Positions 63,281 through 64,000 of a stretch of 64,000 nt of DNA are shown in pieces (position 1 is the first letter of the stretch; every line of letters starts with the position of its first letter). Under the pieces are notes generated by a model. The model saw only the letters and a list, made by a program, of their open reading frames with translations. It searched no databases and was not told the origin of the DNA. The stretch lies in assembly GCA_963727465.1 (NCBI GenBank), contig CAVSGL010000019.1:62001-126000 (forward strand). Direction: 5' to 3'. The stretch is from VRUE01 sp963727465 (lineage in GTDB: Bacteria > Actinomycetota > Thermoleophilia > Solirubrobacterales > 70-9). The translations under genes and the position numbers were made by a program.

Positions 63281-63688
63281 TCAGCTCGAGGGATCGACGA
63301 GCCGCACACCGGCGGGCTCGAAGTCGCGGCCGTTGAGCGTGCTCACGGCGAGGTCGTGGGTGAGCGCCGTGGCGGCGATCAGGCTGTCTTTGATCGACAT
63401 CGGGGTGCCGCGCCGGCGTAGGTCTGCGAGCAGCTGCGCCCAGCGCATCCCGACCGCTGAGTCGAACGGGAGGCACTGAATCTTTCGAATCCCCTGCTCA
63501 AACCACTGTTCCAGCCTCGTCCGCTTCGCGCCGTGTTTCAGCAGCAGGATGCCGAAGCGAACCTCGCCGAGGATGATCGGATCGACGACCAACGAGCGCT
63601 CGTTGTGGCGCAGCCACTCGACCACCTGCGGGTCTGGATGGGGCTTGGTCGCCTCGGACAGGACGTTGGCGTCGACGAGGTGCTTCAC
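63281..63688 (-). CDS. VapC-like PIN-domain ribonuclease toxin (second module)
   Basis: A 135-residue PIN-domain toxin: MKHLVDANVLSEATKPHPDP, ILGEVRFGILLL, PMSIKDSLIAATALTHDLAV and STLNGRDFEPAGVRLVDP supply the four acidic positions. It overlaps the AbrB-type antitoxin gene by 4 bases (ATGA). This is the second PIN module within 1.4 kb, but with a different antitoxin class. Confidence 0.9.
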   Translation of the reverse strand: MKHLVDANVLSEATKPHPDPQVVEWLRHNERSLVVDPIILGEVRFGILLLKHGAKRTRLEQWFEQGIRKIQCLPFDSAVGMRWAQLLADLRRRGTPMSIKDSLIAATALTHDLAVSTLNGRDFEPAGVRLVDPSS

Positions 63689-63915
63689 AGCGTGTCGGTC
63701 GACTCGGAGTCGATCGCCACGAAGTAACCCTTCTCCGGACAGGCCAGCAGCCAGTCGACCAAGCCCTCGTTGGGGGCGGGAGCCACCCGGGTCAGCCGGT
63801 ACTCGTCAGCGTCGATTCGCTCAACCTCGAATTCCTGCCCTGGCTCGATTCGGTCGAGTTGGCGCAGCTCGGCCGGCAGGACGATCTGCCCCTTGGTGGA
63901 GACGGTGGTCTTCAT
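63685..63915 (-). CDS. AbrB/MazE-type antitoxin of the second module
   Basis: A 76-residue swapped-hairpin AbrB-family antitoxin (MKTTVSTKGQIVLPAELRQL, with the ST-KGQI-LP signature) and an acidic C-terminal tail that would bind the PIN toxin (PAPNEGLVDWLLACPEKGYF). A perfect palindrome lies 3 bases upstream of its start, the expected operator for autoregulation by the complex. Confidence 0.88.
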   Translation of the reverse strand: MKTTVSTKGQIVLPAELRQLDRIEPGQEFEVERIDADEYRLTRVAPAPNEGLVDWLLACPEKGYFVAIDSESTDTL

Positions 63916-63917
63916 TA

Positions 63918-63938
63918 GCGTAAGATAGCATCTTACGC
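63918..63938. promoter_or_regulatory. Palindromic operator of the AbrB/VapC module
   Basis: A perfect 9-bp inverted repeat (gcgtaagat-agc-atcttacgc) lies 3 bases upstream of the antitoxin start and overlaps the promoter region; typical autorepression site of a VapBC complex. Confidence 0.65.
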
Positions 63939-63962
63939 GGTGGGCACCCGCTGTGCAGGCGC

Positions 63963-64000
63963 CTATTTGACGACCAGGGTGCCTTCCATCCCGGCTTCGC
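63963..64000 (-). CDS. Partial C-terminus, possibly a cupredoxin
   Basis: The last 12 codons of a minus-strand gene read AKPGMEGTLVVK before TAG at 63963-63965. The GMEGTLVV ending is like the last strand of plastocyanin-type cupredoxins (compare GMYGTLTVE of the protein at 34860-35354). The rest lies beyond the window. Confidence 0.4.
   Translation of the reverse strand, partial: EAGMEGTLVVK

Overview
The window is high-GC actinobacterial DNA. GTG starts and ATGA/GTGA stop-start overlaps are common, the ftsE-ftsX-ctpA-rnr-smpB order is intact, and a tmRNA (tag ADHEFALAA) lies nearby. The overall gene set (phosphate/polyphosphate supercluster, PHP-glycosyltransferase fusion, PorABD-type operon, TadE-like genes) suggests a soil Thermoleophilia/Solirubrobacterales-type organism; this placement is an inference. 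Three genes (response regulator near 2085, ABC-F ATPase near 26708, PHP-glycosyltransferase near 47235) each carry one apparent single-base frameshift, so either sequencing errors or recent mutations are present.

Layout. 1-2.2 kb: two-component system (minus). 2.4-6.2 kb: operon of two small membrane proteins, ApbE, a ferric-reductase-like cytochrome, a ferredoxin reductase and a His-variant ferredoxin. 6.3-8.8 kb: M48 protease and DUF4389 protein. 8.9-9.7 kb: nucleotidyltransferase/XRE pair resembling toxin-antitoxin. 10-18.5 kb: ftsEX, S41 protease, RNase R, SmpB, a helix-hairpin-helix membrane protein, a flavoprotein disulfide reductase and tmRNA. 18.5-24.1 kb: accessory island directly downstream of ssrA with a UvrD-like helicase, a DarT-type ADP-ribosyltransferase and an ADP-ribosylglycohydrolase fused to a VOC domain, bracketed by two diverged copies of a two-gene small-membrane-protein cassette. 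24.2-33.2 kb: SAP/GAP-like membrane protein, ABC-F, P450, GNAT, PurU, APC permease, P1B-ATPase. 33.2-37.4 kb: repeats, a Panacea-domain antitoxin pair, a cupredoxin lipoprotein, an Rpf-like protein and an HD protein. 37.4-52.9 kb: uppP, then a phosphate block (PhoB-like regulator, pstSCAB, phoU, ppx, two CHAD proteins, PHP-GT4, ppk1, DUF47, pit). 53-62 kb: TadE-like genes, 2-oxoacid:ferredoxin oxidoreductase, phosphoesterase, and a TadG-like/M15/transglycosylase fusion. 62-64 kb: two VapBC-type modules around a MaoC dehydratase.

How the parts work together. The 38.5-52.3 kb block covers phosphate sensing, high- and low-affinity uptake and polyphosphate synthesis, binding and hydrolysis. Candidate 11-nt Pho-box repeats precede both the regulator and pstS. 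rnr, smpB and ssrA form a trans-translation neighbourhood. The helicase-DarT-ARH/VOC set overlaps translationally and looks like a defence or toxin-antitoxin operon whose neutralising partner is an ARH hydrolase instead of the DarG macrodomain.

Beyond genes, two dispersed repeat families stand out. One is a 43-nt palindrome present four times; two copies are translated in-frame inside proteins (P-ATPase and a TadE-like protein) and all four keep the same frame open. The other is a ~102-nt structured repeat present three times, whose outer stems differ in sequence between copies but stay complementary within each copy. Other perfect hairpins overlap gene ends or inter-domain linkers.
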